Shown here: positions 23,341 through 34,894 of the stretch, piece after piece
Layout: the number at the start of each line of letters is the position of its first letter
Numbering within the stretch: position 1 is the stretch's first letter
Origin: Ascidia mentula
Taxonomy: Eukaryota; Chordata; Ascidiacea; Phlebobranchia; Ascidiidae
Assembly (NCBI GenBank): GCA_947561715.1
Contig: OX387199.1
Span: forward strand, 997,001-1,061,000
Direction of reading: 5' to 3'
DNA length: 64,000 nucleotides
Position numbers and translations under genes: made by a program
The notes under the pieces: generated by a model
The model's input: only the letters and a program-made list of their open reading frames with translations
Told to the model about the DNA's origin: nothing
Database searches by the model: none

Positions 23341-26300
23341 AATCCAGCAGTATTTTGAAAGATACCTCGGACGTCACTACACCCAGGCCTCGTAGTACTG
23401 GTAGTCATTTTAATTCTTTGCCCATTTTTGTTTTCATAGAAAAAGTAAAACAGTGCAATAATAAGTTGTTATATTGTACCTTTTTTGCAAGTTACACAGT
23501 CTTCGATGCTTTTGTATTATATTATTTTTTTCGTATAATTTTTTTCGATTTGCGTAAATTTTATTATGATGTTTGATAAAGTGTATATATTCGAAGGTGC
23601 GCAGACAATTTATTAATCTGAATAAAAAAAATCCAAAGCTGATGTGTTGATTATTGCTAAGCAAAGGTTTAGAACACTAATGTGTGTTTGCTTGGCAATG
23701 ATCAACATATTAGTTGTAGCTTTTCTATTTAGAGTATATATTCTAATTGCTGTTTTTAAATTCCATATTCTAATCGTTAAACCGACCTTACTTGCTCTCC
23801 CAGGGGCATTCCCCTTGTTTTTTTAAATGTAGACATTCGGTGCAGCTTCTCATGTGAGAATAATTTCCGCCTTTCTCTTTTCTGCTTATAGTATAGTATC
23901 GGATAACGCCATTTAATTAATAAACAACGTTTATACCACAATTTCACCGAAACGTCTTGGTGTAAATAGAAGGTTTTGTAGGGTTGGCAATTGACGTGAT
24001 GCTGGTGAACAATTTGCAACATACATTTTTGCTAAGCTGATAGTTTTCCAGTGGATGCATTCCTACACGCGCATTAACCGGAAACTTTCACTGAAAATCT
24101 TTTTTATATATTAGACAAAATCATATTGTAATAAGACTGCCTGGTACTAATACGTTCATAACTGGTATTTCTACATACTGACGGTTGGCATATTCCAATG
24201 GAATCCATCACAGGGCGCAAAACTTCACAACACTTTTTGCTGTCTCTATTGATCAGAAGAGTATTTTTCTAGGACAAGGGTTTCAGCTAAAAGTTAAGTT
24301 ACACATATTTCCAGTATTAGTGGCGAAGTGCATATACAACGCTCCACAAAATGTATAGGTCCTATATAGGGGGAAAAAACACTGTTTTGACAAAACGAGG
24401 GGAAACATAACTTATTGCTAACTACCGTACTTTACTTTTGCCATGGGTGATTTCCCTACGTTGACATTGTAGCGCTGTACGAAGTTCCTCTTGCGGTTAC
24501 GACGAGAAAAAGGAGGCGATGTTGTACCTTCCAACGTTGTTGTGTAAAACCATGTTGTTTTTTGATACTGTGGTCGGATGAGTGCAACAATTGTCCGATT
24601 TGTTTAATCTTACAGCCAGACATGTCGAAAAATTTTATGTGTTTGCAAACCAAAAATCCTCTTGCGTATCTTGTGGCACTGTGTTCGTCTACATACAAGA
24701 GTTGCTCACCAGGCTGTTGAAACCAACATTTGCATGTTTTGCAAACAATCTCAAACAAAGAACATATTTCAAGGTGATTGCAAACCAACTAATCCAGACA
24801 ACGCTGTACGAATATCAGGCGGTATTTACTGAGTCATTCTGTCATCTTTTCAAAGTAAAATCTAATTCTAGATATACGGGATGTTAAAGATAAATGTTGG
24901 AAAAGATATTAGGTGACAAAAAAGGACTATTCGTACCCAGCCCAGATGTACATGCACTGGATGAACTGCAGGGGAACCTGGTGTTCAAACCAACCAGACC
25001 AAACTGCAACGTATAACACGCTGTGCTTGGTGGCGGTACTCTCCAGTATACTTTACCAGAGGGTAAAATCTAATTGCAGATGTACAGAATGTTTCGTTTT
25101 TTGCGTACAATAAGCATAGCTGTCTCGGGTACCGCAACAAAACAACACAGCAAGAGTTAATTTGCTATGATTATGTTACATAAGAAAGACTTTAAAGATA
25201 TAACGTTTGTGACAGAAGGTTAACATAATGTTGTTTACAACTTGTATCAATAAATCTGCAAATATGCAATTAAGTGTCCTTCCATATTCATTTTGTCCCA
25301 TTTTGGTAGAAGTTCCAAAAACAAGATCAGCAATTGAAATCCAGTGCTGAATAAATACGACACACAACAACTGACTTTACAACAATTTGGGTTTTTTAAC
25401 AAGTTGGATATAATGCTGCACGTACGTGACGAAAAAGGAACCAAAACCTTTTCCTCGTCGCCATACTTTACTTTTGACATGGGTGATTCCCCGTCACGTG
25501 ATTATTGCAGCGCTGCACGAAGTTCCTCTTGCGGTTGCGACGAAAAGAAGTAGAGGCGAAGGATTCGATGCCTTGCAACGTTGGTTGTGTTAACCCTGTT
25601 GCTTCGTTGTCACACTGTGTTTGGTTACGAACAACAAATTGCTGACGTAACTGGTGTATGTATTGCGCGCAATACGGGACTATGCATGTATGTTTCAGGT
25701 GTTTGCAAAACCAATCTCACCAAATATCACTGCAACAATCGCTAGAGTGGAACTTGTTCGACCATTAGCCTGATTTTTTACAGCAGAGCAAAAACCAGTT
25801 CTAGAGATATAACGAGTTCAGTGGTAGATGTGACGTAATTAGCTGTATTGTATTCAAAAAACATTGTGTAGTGAAACACATCCATTTATATTGCTATAAG
25901 TTTTGCCCATCTTATTTCTAAAACCAAATTCTTAAAGTGTTATTTGGTGCAGATAGTTAGGCTGTGTTGTATAGTTGCAAAAATTTGTGAAAACGTAATG
26001 TTTGGGCATTTTTTATTGGCTACAGGCTTTCATGCCCTAAAAATATCATTCTTCATTACTTTGCAGAGTAGAAAAAGGCATCTGACGTTACAAAAACCGC
26101 AGACGGGAACCGAAACCTATCAGATTTCTTGATTACCGGGATCAATAATCGAGAGAGAGGTTCCTCTTGTTGTTGCAACGATATAAAGTTAGCGGCGCCA
26201 TTGAACAAGTAGGAGGAACAAATAATGGTGGCTGGTAGTCGTTCATAACTGAGCTATAGCTTCAACTTACATGTTAATGCCTAAACGGTCTGATGATTGA

Positions 26301-26725
26301 AGCAATTGCTTGTAGACATTTGGCATGTTTTTATTTTCTTTAAGTGCAAGAATTGTAATTGAAATAAGAAAGGGATTTGCTTTTCTTTAAGAAATAAGTT
26401 TTGTTTCTACGCAATGTCTTGTAAGGTTTGTAGATTATTATGTTGAGGAGATTTTTCGTGAAAAAAATGCAGTTAGTGAAGTTGCTAATTGGTCACTGCG
26501 TACGTTGCGATTTACACCATTTACTGACACAACACACAGTCACACAGCTTCATTGCTATGTTATTTTGCTTTTTGAGTTAGTTGGTTTGTGACACTTCAC
26601 CAGTTTGTGTGTCGTGGGTTCTTGACAAGGTAGGGAAGGTTAAAGTTGTAAAGTTCAATACGTTTTGAAAATTAGCACAACTTTACTCATTTTGTTGGCA
26701 GATTAGTAGACGGTAGTTGAAACCA
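23341..26725. other. Intergenic DNA between cluster I and cluster II
   Basis: No gene is supported. From about 24120 to 24620 the sequence matches 17460-17960, and 25463-25580 is a further diverged copy of the GGGTGATTCCC / GTTCCTCTTGCGGTT block. These look like relics of further duplication rounds. From about 25900 to 26700 I recognise nothing. Confidence 0.5.
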
Positions 26726-27619
26726 ATGTGTTTTGACATGTTCACTGTTCCTGATCAAGGTAAGTTGAGTGAATTACTGAAAAACTTGATCTAGTTCCGT
26801 ATGACTTGATAAAACCCTAAAAACACTTCGTGGATTCTGAATATTTGACAATTTTGTTTCTTAATCTAATGCAAAATGCCGTTGCACAGATGACGGTAGT
26901 CATGGAAACAGGCCGACGACTCAACGACCTGAAGGCTCTTCTATCGACCGCGGCGTTCCAGGTACCAACGGTTACCATGGAAACAAGAGTGGTCGAGCCC
27001 CAGGTTTCGTCGATGACGCGAGAAACCAACGCCCTCACGGTAATCGATTTCCTCAATGGAATTTAGAACAAAACGCCCATTAGCCGACGTCACTGTTTTA
27101 AGCCCTACAGATGCCGACCAAAGACAGACTTTTACTTTGACGCAATTTGGGCATTTAACAAACTAACCAACGTAATTTGTTGCAACAGATGCTGACCGGA
27201 GACCGCTACAGCCGACCTACAGTTGGCGGCAGAGAATCTCGAATTTCATGTCGCAAAAATCAGAGGAGGATCTGAAATACGAAGCGGAAATAAGAAGACT
27301 TGACAGAGAAAGAGAAGAAAGATTAAGAAAAGCTTCGCAGGCTGATGGTGGGAAAAACGTCTTTCTCGGGGACAAATAGCATTTTTTTAACTTTGCACAA
27401 ATATTAGCCGTAAATTGCATCACGTTTTTAAAATTATATCTGATTTCTTTAGATCGCATCCACGTAAAACAAACAGGACCGATGAAGCACAAAGACGGAA
27501 CCACCACGGGACAATGGACAACATCCGCTGTCGTTCCGGATGAAAGAATCGGCGAAACTAAGAAGAGATTGCCGCGTGACGCTGAAGTATTCGGAAAAAG
27601 TCAAATTGGAAAGAACTAA
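26726..27619 (+). CDS. Small-family A-type protein (cluster II, unit 1)
   Basis: Four exons, 26726-26759, 26890-27039, 27189-27347 and 27453-27619, all joined in phase 1, give 169 residues. Exon 1 is 34 nt (MCFDMFTVPDQ), the same length as in the other A genes. Exon 2 is a low-complexity, Gly/Asn/Arg/His-rich segment unique to this copy (DDGSHGNRPTTQRPEG...). Exon 3 is a charged helix ending EIRRLDREREERLRKASQAD. Exon 4 is the domain: DRIHVKQTGPMKHKDGTTTG, then QWTTSAVVPD, a helix and a basic end. Exon 4 is 167 nt, exactly as in unit 2. If the donor at 27040 is not used, exon 2 runs to a stop soon after. A related acceptor-like site at 27110 may be a duplicated exon start. Function unknown. 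Confidence 0.72.
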
Positions 27620-27953
27620 AAACTGAACGCCTGTAACAAAAAATATTGACTTTGTGTTTCACGAAATACTTTTTGTTTAAAACGAATGCTTTACTTTGTA
27701 AAAGTGCAACCAATATTATCCTACTTGTAGGGTGTTAATTAAGTGACTATTATACCTACAATGAATTTTGGTCATCGCAGTGTTCAAATCAGAGTCAAAC
27801 TATCGTTTTCAGCAAGCTTTAAAAATGTGTTTATGTTCGATCAATGAGGACGTGGTTATATACACATAATTCCCTGTGCTATAATACAATGTTGCCACTT
27901 CTTCCCAGCGTAGGTTACTCTGTTAAATTGTTCTGTGAAACTATCTGTGCAAA

Positions 27954-28985
27954 ATGGGCAACGGTGAAGCAAAGCAGGTCGCTGAAGTCCGGAAAGATGT
28001 CATAAAAACAAAGAAGGAAACGATGGATCTGGAAGAGGAAACGGTGAAAATTGAACAACGTGAGTTTTTTGTGAGTTGTTGACCATAGGTAGAGTCCATT
28101 CTGTCCTGATCGGCTCATATTCAAATAACTAATGACGTAGATTCTTTTCAAAATTTTAAAAGATTACTCAATTTAGTCGCACACTTCAGAGGCATAATGC
28201 GAAACTCAACAGTGATGGTGTTACATTCCAGAGCACGTATAACAGAAAACTTTTTGAAGAATATTGTTTTGTTTGAGTTTGCAAACAAGGCTATCACCGC
28301 AATATAGGTCTTCGTGCAGCTCCGTGCAAGTCATTACTTAATTAATGTTTGAGAAAGACATATTTCATAAATGGTCCGACACGGTAAACATGTGCCCCAA
28401 GCGGAACCAAAACTAATCTGCATACAAGTTTCGTTGAACTTGTTTAGCGTGGGATGAATATGTCTGGGGCTTCGACAAAAGGGCACTTAACCTCCTCTTG
28501 AGAGCGGTCGTAAGCGGAACCAAAACTAATCTGCATACAAGTTTCGTTGAACTTGCTTGGTGTGGCATAAAAATTCCAACCTGTCGTGTTAACAATTTAA
28601 AGGCCTCTGTCGTTCGCAGACAGACTGGTGACTGCGTTTAAACTTTGTACTAAGACCCTGATGTTTCTGATGTCATATGAAGTGCTTCTCAAACAGTGGC
28701 GTTATGCTACAGGTCTTTGAGTTGTGTTGGTTGTCGGTCCATTGTAATTCGTCACACCCCAACGGTTCTTTTTGTACGTTATCATTTTGTCGAATTGTAT
28801 CTCTTTAAACGATCATGAATTGTTGCTTTTTTGCAGAAAGAACAAAGATTTCTATGAAAGGTCCCGTGTATCATGAAGACGGGACTGAAAGCGGGCAATG
28901 GGAAGTTGACGCAAAAGTTAAGGGGAAGAACATGGAAGAGTTTGCAAACAACTTTGCTGAACAAAAAGCCATTAATAACAGTTAA
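27954..28985 (+). CDS. Small-family B-type protein (cluster II, unit 1)
   Basis: Two exons, 27954-28059 and 28837-28985, joined in phase 1 across an unusually long 777-bp intron, give 84 residues. MGNGEAK fits an N-myristoylation signal. The helix continues VRKDVIKTKKETMDLEEE. The domain starts QRTKISMKGPVYHEDGTESG, then QWEVDAKV, and ends in a helix with EEFANNFAEQ. The unit-2 copy has the same layout and the string KETMDLE. A candidate acceptor (CTTCCCAG) lies 46 nt before the ATG. Function unknown. Confidence 0.8.
28397..28570. repeat. Short direct repeat in an intron
   Basis: A ~42-bp block containing GCGGAACCAAAACTAATCTG occurs at about 28399 and again at about 28514, within the long intron of the unit-1 B gene of cluster II. 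The two copies are nearly identical. No element class is evident. Confidence 0.85.
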
Positions 28986-29317
28986 CCGCGTGCTTTAAAA
29001 CTAAATGCTGCTTTAAAACTGTACTGCATCTTGGGTAATTTTTATGTGTGCAAGTGGATCTGTATATAGTTACTTTGACGTCACTATACAAACTTTGTTC
29101 CTAATTTCAATTTCTGTGTTAAGAAACTTCATTTTTGTTTTGGTTTACGACGTATATTATTGTGAGTGGTTTGTTTAACTACTTGTGTGCATGTTTGAAA
29201 ATTGCTAATTAAATGGTGATTATAACGATGCCAAGCACAATAACTTACGTGACTATACCCTGTCACTATAAGTGCATTGCAGGTATAGGAAATACTTGAT
29301 CTGATTAAAATTTAACA

Positions 29318-29840
29318 ATGGGTGGTGGCCCATCTAAACTTGACCTTCAGGAAGCAGAACAAGATCGTGTGATGGAAGAGAAAAGAAAAGCGAAGTTACA
29401 AAAAGCTCACGCGGATTCAAGTAAAGGTTGGATGCAATTTAATTCCATCTATCTCCATTTCCAAAACAAGCTGGTCGCCACTTTAAGCAAACAATTGAAT
29501 TATTATGTGGTAATGACCTTTTTTTGGTGTGAAGAGGAATACTTCTCCCTAATAAGGCGAATAGTCTGTCTAACCACGCAATATCACTAAACCGTATTTA
29601 ATAAACCGAACTAAGCACGGTATAATATCCCTGTCTATAAAACAGCAATGTGTATGCACAGACATGGTCCACCTTAAGATCACTGAACCAAGGATAGAGA
29701 GGGATGGTAGAAGAGTTGGACAATCTTCAGCTGAATATGATGGGCCTGAGGACGGAGTAAAGGACGCTCTAAGAATTCAAACCACCCAGAAGCAAGCTAT
29801 TGAATATGAGGCTAAGCAACGGGCAATATGCGACTCATAA
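29318..29840 (+). CDS. Small-family C-type protein (cluster II, unit 1)
   Basis: Two exons, 29318-29420 and 29662-29840, joined in phase 1 give about 93 residues. MGGGPSK fits an N-myristoylation signal. The helix is DLQEAEQDRVMEEKRKAKLQ. Exon 2 starts MVHLKITEPRIERDGRRVG and continues SSAEYDGPEDGVKDAL, close to the unit-2 copy. Two donors are possible: GTAAAG after 29420 (better consensus, split codon Asn) or GTTGGA after 29426 (split codon Asp, as in other genes). The -PD third exon of cluster I C genes is absent; this domain runs on to ...RAICDS. An acceptor-like GCAG at 29279-29282 lies 35 nt before the ATG. Function unknown. Confidence 0.78.
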
Positions 29841-30266
29841 AACCTTCGAAAACTCTGTTTGTTTGTTTGTTTGTGTGTGTGTTTTTGCTGTTGGCATATT
29901 CTTGTAGACCAATGGTGGGCAAAATGCAAATCTTCTAAATGTTTTTGTGTTTGACTGAATAGTAATGTCACTAATAATGGAGTTTCTTTCTTATTTTAAA
30001 GCTTGTTCCTTTTGACAATGTGTTGTTACAAATCGTGTTACTTTTGCACTTGTTTAATGCATTTGTGCAACACTTAATCTATACTTCAACTTTCTGTTGT
30101 TAATTGTTAACTTTTTAAATGGCCTTTATACTAATCAAAATTGCCCTGGTGGTATGGATTAATACATTATCACATTTTTCCCACTTGTACCCTAATCGTG
30201 TTTTGCCGACAGGTCTGTCTATAGTTGCTTAATCGTTAGAACTAATGACGTACTGCCGACGTCACA

Positions 30267-30583
30267 ATGGGTAATGGCTACAGCGAAGAAGTGGAAGAGG
30301 AGCGCAGAAAAACAGCGAAACTGAGGGAAGAAAATCGCAAATTAGAAATTAAGTTGGAACAAGCTAAAAAAGGTAAAATGACGTAAGTATCTTCTCGAAG
30401 CTGTTTAAATAAAAATTGTTGTTTGCAGAACGCCAAACAAAGGTCACCAAATCACAACCAGTCAAGCGTGAAGACGGTTCGTACAGCGGACAATGGACGT
30501 TAGAAATCAAAGCGCAAGCTCCAAATTTAAAAGAAATCGCCGATGACTATGAAAAACAATTGAAGGCAATAAAAAACAAATGA
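30267..30583 (+). CDS. Small-family D-type protein (cluster II, unit 1)
   Basis: Two exons, 30267-30372 and 30429-30583, joined in phase 1 give 86 residues. MGNGYSE fits a myristoylation-type start. The helix is EEVEEERRKTAKLREENRKL. The domain exon (155 nt) starts ERQTKVTKSQPVKREDGSYS, then GQWTLEIKAQAP, and ends in the helix ADDYEKQLKAIKNK. The unit-2 D gene has identical exon lengths (106 and 155 nt). The second exon is duplicated downstream at 31241-31395. D genes occur only in cluster II. Function unknown. Confidence 0.83.
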
Positions 30584-32035
30584 AAAACTGTGACTGTGTT
30601 CATTTACGGAACATTAATATTGAAATTGCTCTCTATCGCCCTCTTGCTGTAACAATTTTTTTTTCTTTTAATCGATTAGTGGCATTTCTTTGCATTGTAA
30701 TTTCATGTTCATTTAAATTTGGTTGATTCTGAACAAATTTTGGTAATTCTAAGCCACATTGCAGCATCAGTTAGTAGTGGCCAGAATAACCAGTGTTCGA
30801 ATCCCAGTGCGGTAAAAATGTTGCAAAAAAATCAAAAATAGGGGCAAGTGAAACTCGTTCTTTAGCTGTTATGTTCGTCATGGTGAAATACTTCTTTAAC
30901 TATTCCCCAAAAAATATCAACGAATCAGTGAAGTCAACATTTTAACATTTAAAATAAATAAGTCGTTTTCAAGCTTTGTGGATATCGACAGCAGGATGTT
31001 GGAGAGTTTGCATGGGGACAACATAAGCATTATAACCTACACGAACCAGAAGCGGATAGTTAATTCTCCAGAATTATCCAAGAAGTTTACCAGTTGCACT
31101 CAAATGCTAGATCACTTATAGCAGGTTGATTTAAATCTGTAGAACTTACAAAAGTTGAACTCATCATCCCGTTATGTACAGTGTAAGTCGCTTGGTATGT
31201 ATCTTCCCGAAGCTGTTTAAATAAAAATTGTTGTTTGCAGAACGCCAAACAAAAGTCACCAAATCACAACCAGTCAAGCGTGAAGACGGTTCGTACAGAG
31301 GACAATGGACTCTCGAAATCAAAGCGCAAGCTTCAAATTTGAAAGAAATCGCCGATGACTATGAAAAACAATTGAAGGCAATAAAAAACAAATGACGAAC
31401 TGTATGCTTGTCAGAAGACTGTGTTCATTTACGGAAAATTAATATTTAAATTGCTCTCTACCGTCCTCTTGCTGTAGCAATTTAATTTTTTTTGCTTCAA
31501 TCGATTGGTGGCGGTTCTTTGCATTGTAATTCCATGTTTATTTAAATTTGGTTGATTCTGAACAAATTTTGGTAGTTCTGAGCTACATTGCAACATCAGT
31601 TAGTAGTGGCAAGGATAGCCAGTGTTCGAATCCTAGTGCGGTTAAAAAGTTGCAAAAAAATCAATGGAGCTAACAATAAGGAAAGTGAAACTCACCTCAA
31701 AGCTGTTAGGTTCGTCATGGTGAAATATTTCTTTAACTATTCCCTAAAAAGTATCTACGAATCAGTGAAGTCAACATTTTAACATTTAAAACAAATAAAT
31801 CGTTTTTCAACTTTGTGGATATCGGCAGCAGGATCTTGGAGAGTTTGCACAGGGACAACATAAGCATTATAACCTACACGAACCAGAAGCGGATAGTTAA
31901 TTCTCCAGAATTATCCGAGAAATTTACCAGTTGCACTCAAATGCTAGATCACTTATTGCAGGTTGATTCAAAACTGTAGAACTTACAAAAGTTGAACTCA
32001 TCATCCCGTTGTGTACAGTGTAAGTCGCTTGGTAT
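30385..32035. repeat. Tandem duplication of the D-gene terminal exon and its 3' flank
   Basis: Block 30385 to about 31195 is repeated at 31198 to about 32035, with a few percent divergence. Each copy holds the end of the D-gene intron, the 155-nt terminal exon and ~600 bp of 3' DNA. The 3' DNA includes a GTTCGAATCC string resembling a tRNA-type B box (30795 and 31624). Confidence 0.88.
31241..31395 (+). CDS. Orphan duplicated terminal exon of the D gene
   Basis: A 155-nt open exon copy with an intact acceptor (TTGTTTGCAG) and stop codon. It differs from the 30429-30583 exon at only a few codons (Gly for Arg and Ala-Pro for Ala-Ser type changes). No first exon lies between the two copies, so it is not a complete gene. 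It could serve as an alternative terminal exon for the D gene at 30267, or be a non-functional by-product of the local duplication. The open frame and kept splice site mean the duplication is young or the exon is still used. Confidence 0.6.
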
Positions 32036-32420
32036 TTTATAAATATTGTGCTCCCGCTACACAAAAAGGCCAAACATGTGACTTGCGCCGACTCATACAG
32101 GTATCGTATTACACAACACGACAACTCTTGCTACGTCGGTCTACCGAAAACTCCAGAGTAATCCATACCGACAGCAATATATATATATAACCTCATTAAA
32201 AGTCCCGTGTAACAATGGAATGGAAAGTCAGTACACTGACCAAGCGGAGAAATAAACATTTTCACTCGCTCAAGGTTTGTTGATGTGAAATGGCATTTCA
32301 GTACCACAGTCTGTAGACGCTGGCGACGCTTACGTTGAAATGATGTTTGTAGTGATTTGCGAATAGTAAAAGTTTCTTTGTAACGAATTGGTTTATAATG
32401 TGTCTGTTGCTGCCAGGCAT

Positions 32421-32600
32421 ATTGTAATTTAATAGTCTATTATTCTGGTACATAAACGTAACTTTTATTCACCAACGTTTCGCCTGGTACAGCACACAAC
32501 CAACCATTACCCTGAGAAAACCTTGTCGGATAGCAGGCGAAACGTCGGTGAATAAAAGTTACGTTTTAATGTGCCGGAAGAAAAGACTATTAAATTGCAT
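32421..32600. repeat. Inverted pair of hammerhead-like arms (foldback)
   Basis: Two ~65-bp arms, about 32421-32485 and 32535-32600, are inverted copies with a few mismatches. Each contains GGCGAAACGT(C/T)GGTGAATA followed by AAAGTTACGTT. The right arm is preceded by CTGAGAAAACC...GGATAGCA, so it resembles the CUGA...GAAAC core of hammerhead ribozymes in degenerate form. The same GGCGAAACGTC string ends the Penelope-like element at 44.7-49.2 kb. This is likely a terminal remnant of a related element. Confidence 0.7.
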
Positions 32601-32644
32601 TGGTTTATGTTTGAAGGTTTGTGAACAAATCACTTTAATTGAAA

Positions 32645-33305
32645 ATGTGTCCGAAGCTTCTCGATCCTCGATATTGGTGTAAGTGTTATTTTAGTGGTGA
32701 AATAGGTTAGCGAACTATCCGTAACATATCTTGTATCCGGGTGCTTGTAAACGATACGCACCACATACGTAATCTGGCATTGATGTTAGGTGGAGGTGGA
32801 ATAGAAAAGAAGTCAGAAAAACGGCCAGGAAGCTCTAGGTCGTATTTCACGCAAAAATCTTCGGCTGATCTCAAATTCGAGGCCGAAATTAAACGACTTG
32901 AAAAGGAGAGAGAGGAAAGAATCAGAAGTGCAAAGTTGACAGATGGTGAGATGGACTGGCTCTGAAATAGCGGACAATTGAACTTTTTCTATAAGCGAAG
33001 CGAGTATATTTGGAAACTGTACACACAAATAATTTGTATCACTCCGTTTTAAGTCTCTGGCGAGATCAGTAACAGAGGAAAAAAAAATTTAATAGCATTT
33101 TTTTGTGCTCACAAATTCACAAAATTTTTTTGTTTCAGAACGAATTCATGTTCGACAAACGGGCCCGGTTTTACAAAAAGACGGAACCAGTACGGGACAA
33201 TGGACCACAAGCGCTGTCGCTCCAGATGACAGAGTTGATGAAGTAAGGAACCGATTACCGTCCGACGCAACAGTGATCGGGAAGACACAAGTTTCGAAGA
33301 TTTAA
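32645..33305 (+). CDS. Small-family A-type protein (cluster II, unit 2)
   Basis: Three exons, 32645-32678, 32790-32945 and 33139-33305, all joined in phase 1, give 118 residues. Exon 1 (34 nt) encodes MCPKLLDPRYW. Exon 2 encodes a Gly-rich start (CGGGGIEKK) and a charged helix with KFEAEIKRLEKEREERI, matching unit 1. Exon 3 is the domain ERIHVRQTGPVLQKDGTSTG, then QWTTSAVAPDD, and is 167 nt like its unit-1 counterpart. The Gly/Asn-rich exon of unit 1 is absent. Reading on from the ATG at 32741 or 32783 without exon 1 is an alternative start. Function unknown. Confidence 0.75.
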
Positions 33306-33536
33306 AAATCAACAACATTTTCCTGAACTTTTGCTTTTCCTGATGCGTTTAGTTCTGAGAACAATTGCAATTTAATCCAAACTTTGTTTTTGATTAAACA
33401 GGTTTAAGCAGCCGAAGCTTTTTGTCAGCAAACCGTATTATTTTTGATTTTTAAATGCTTGTGTATTTTTGCATTTCCAGCAGACTTTTAGAAGTTTTAG
33501 TGTAGGTTTTGTCAGCGTTTGTAGTGATTGCGCAAC

Positions 33537-34315
33537 ATGGGCAACAACGAAACAACAGAAAGGAAAGTACAAGAAGTTCGCGACGACGTTCTGAGAACGA
33601 AAAGAGAAACAATGGATTTGGAAGTGGAAAGAATAAGAATACAAAAGAGTAAGTTAACAATGTCTTTCTATTCATTTCCAATTTAAATTTTCGCTCTGCT
33701 TTTATATTGCCACAATTGTAAACCCCTTGCAATGCAACCAACTATTTCCAAACCACAAAACAAAACCGAAACCGAAGGTGCATTTTCCCATCGTCGCGAG
33801 TCCCCTCCATTTGTGAGACTGGTGTAAACAATATATTTTGAAGCTCGAGTTACAAGTGAGTTAGTCATATCGGCGGTTTTCTGTTTAATAAAATGCCGCA
33901 CGCGAGTAAGAAGCTTTTGTCCAGTTTCTGATGAAGATGAAACATGACACGCAAAAAACTACCTTAAGCTTTGTCTGCAAGGTATATTTATCACGGTTTG
34001 TCCTTCCCAACCTGACATGAATTCACAATTCCCTCAACGTACGCAAAACACATTTGTGCCTCTTCTACGTATTCTCCATGTTTCGAAATGTGTAAAATGT
34101 TTATAATACTGATTGAATAGTACGTCACAAATAAGTACCTTATTTGTTTAAACTTTAAAGGAAGAACAAGAATAGTGGTGTCTGGACCACAATATCACGA
34201 AGACGGAAGCCGAAGTGGTCAATACGTAATAGATGCAAAGACAAAGGGGCAAAGCATGGCTAATTTTGCTGATCATTTTTCTGATACGCAGCATCCTTCC
34301 ATTAAGAATTGTTAA
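33537..34315 (+). CDS. Small-family B-type protein (cluster II, unit 2)
   Basis: Two exons, 33537-33648 and 34161-34315, joined in phase 1 give 88 residues. MGNNETT is a myristoylation-type start. The helix contains VQEVRDDVLRTKRETMDLE, matching unit 1. The domain is RRTRIVVSGPQYHEDGSRSG, then QYVIDAKTKG and a helix with ANFADHF, ending in Cys. The intron is 512 bp. An acceptor-like CCAG lies about 56 nt before the ATG. Function unknown. Confidence 0.8.
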
Positions 34316-34894
34316 AAGCTCGGCCCGATGACACAGTTTTATCGGATCAACTTGAATATTTCGAAACCAATATTTGTCTTTAGTTTGAACTTAGAGATGT
34401 TTTAAATTTTCGTTTGTGTTGTGAAAATGTACTCTCCACTGCGGGGTTCAAACCCATGCTGTCCTGCTCATGAATTTCGATACAATTTGTGGATTGTTTT
34501 GACCAATATACCTTGTTGTATTTTTTCCCTATATTGTTTACCACACCGGAATTTAAAACTAGATTATCCTGACCACGAATCCTCATTCTACTTTGCATAT
34601 GGGTCGGGCGCTTGACCGATGTTGCCATTCGTCCTAGAATAATCCAAAACTTTGTATCACTTGTATCGCCTCACGGTGGTCAATTAACTACAATAAATAT
34701 TCCGCGTGATGGCGTTATAATCGTAAATTAACATTTTGTTCATGTTTTTCTGTGCGGGAAAAAACTTGGGCTTAATTTTTGTGGTGTTTCTGCCGAGTGC
34801 TGTTTTTCTGCTTTATTCAACTTAACAACATGCTTTATCTTGTGTGTATTGTAGGGCAGGATAATTATTTTAACGAACTGCTTTTCTCTGCGTC

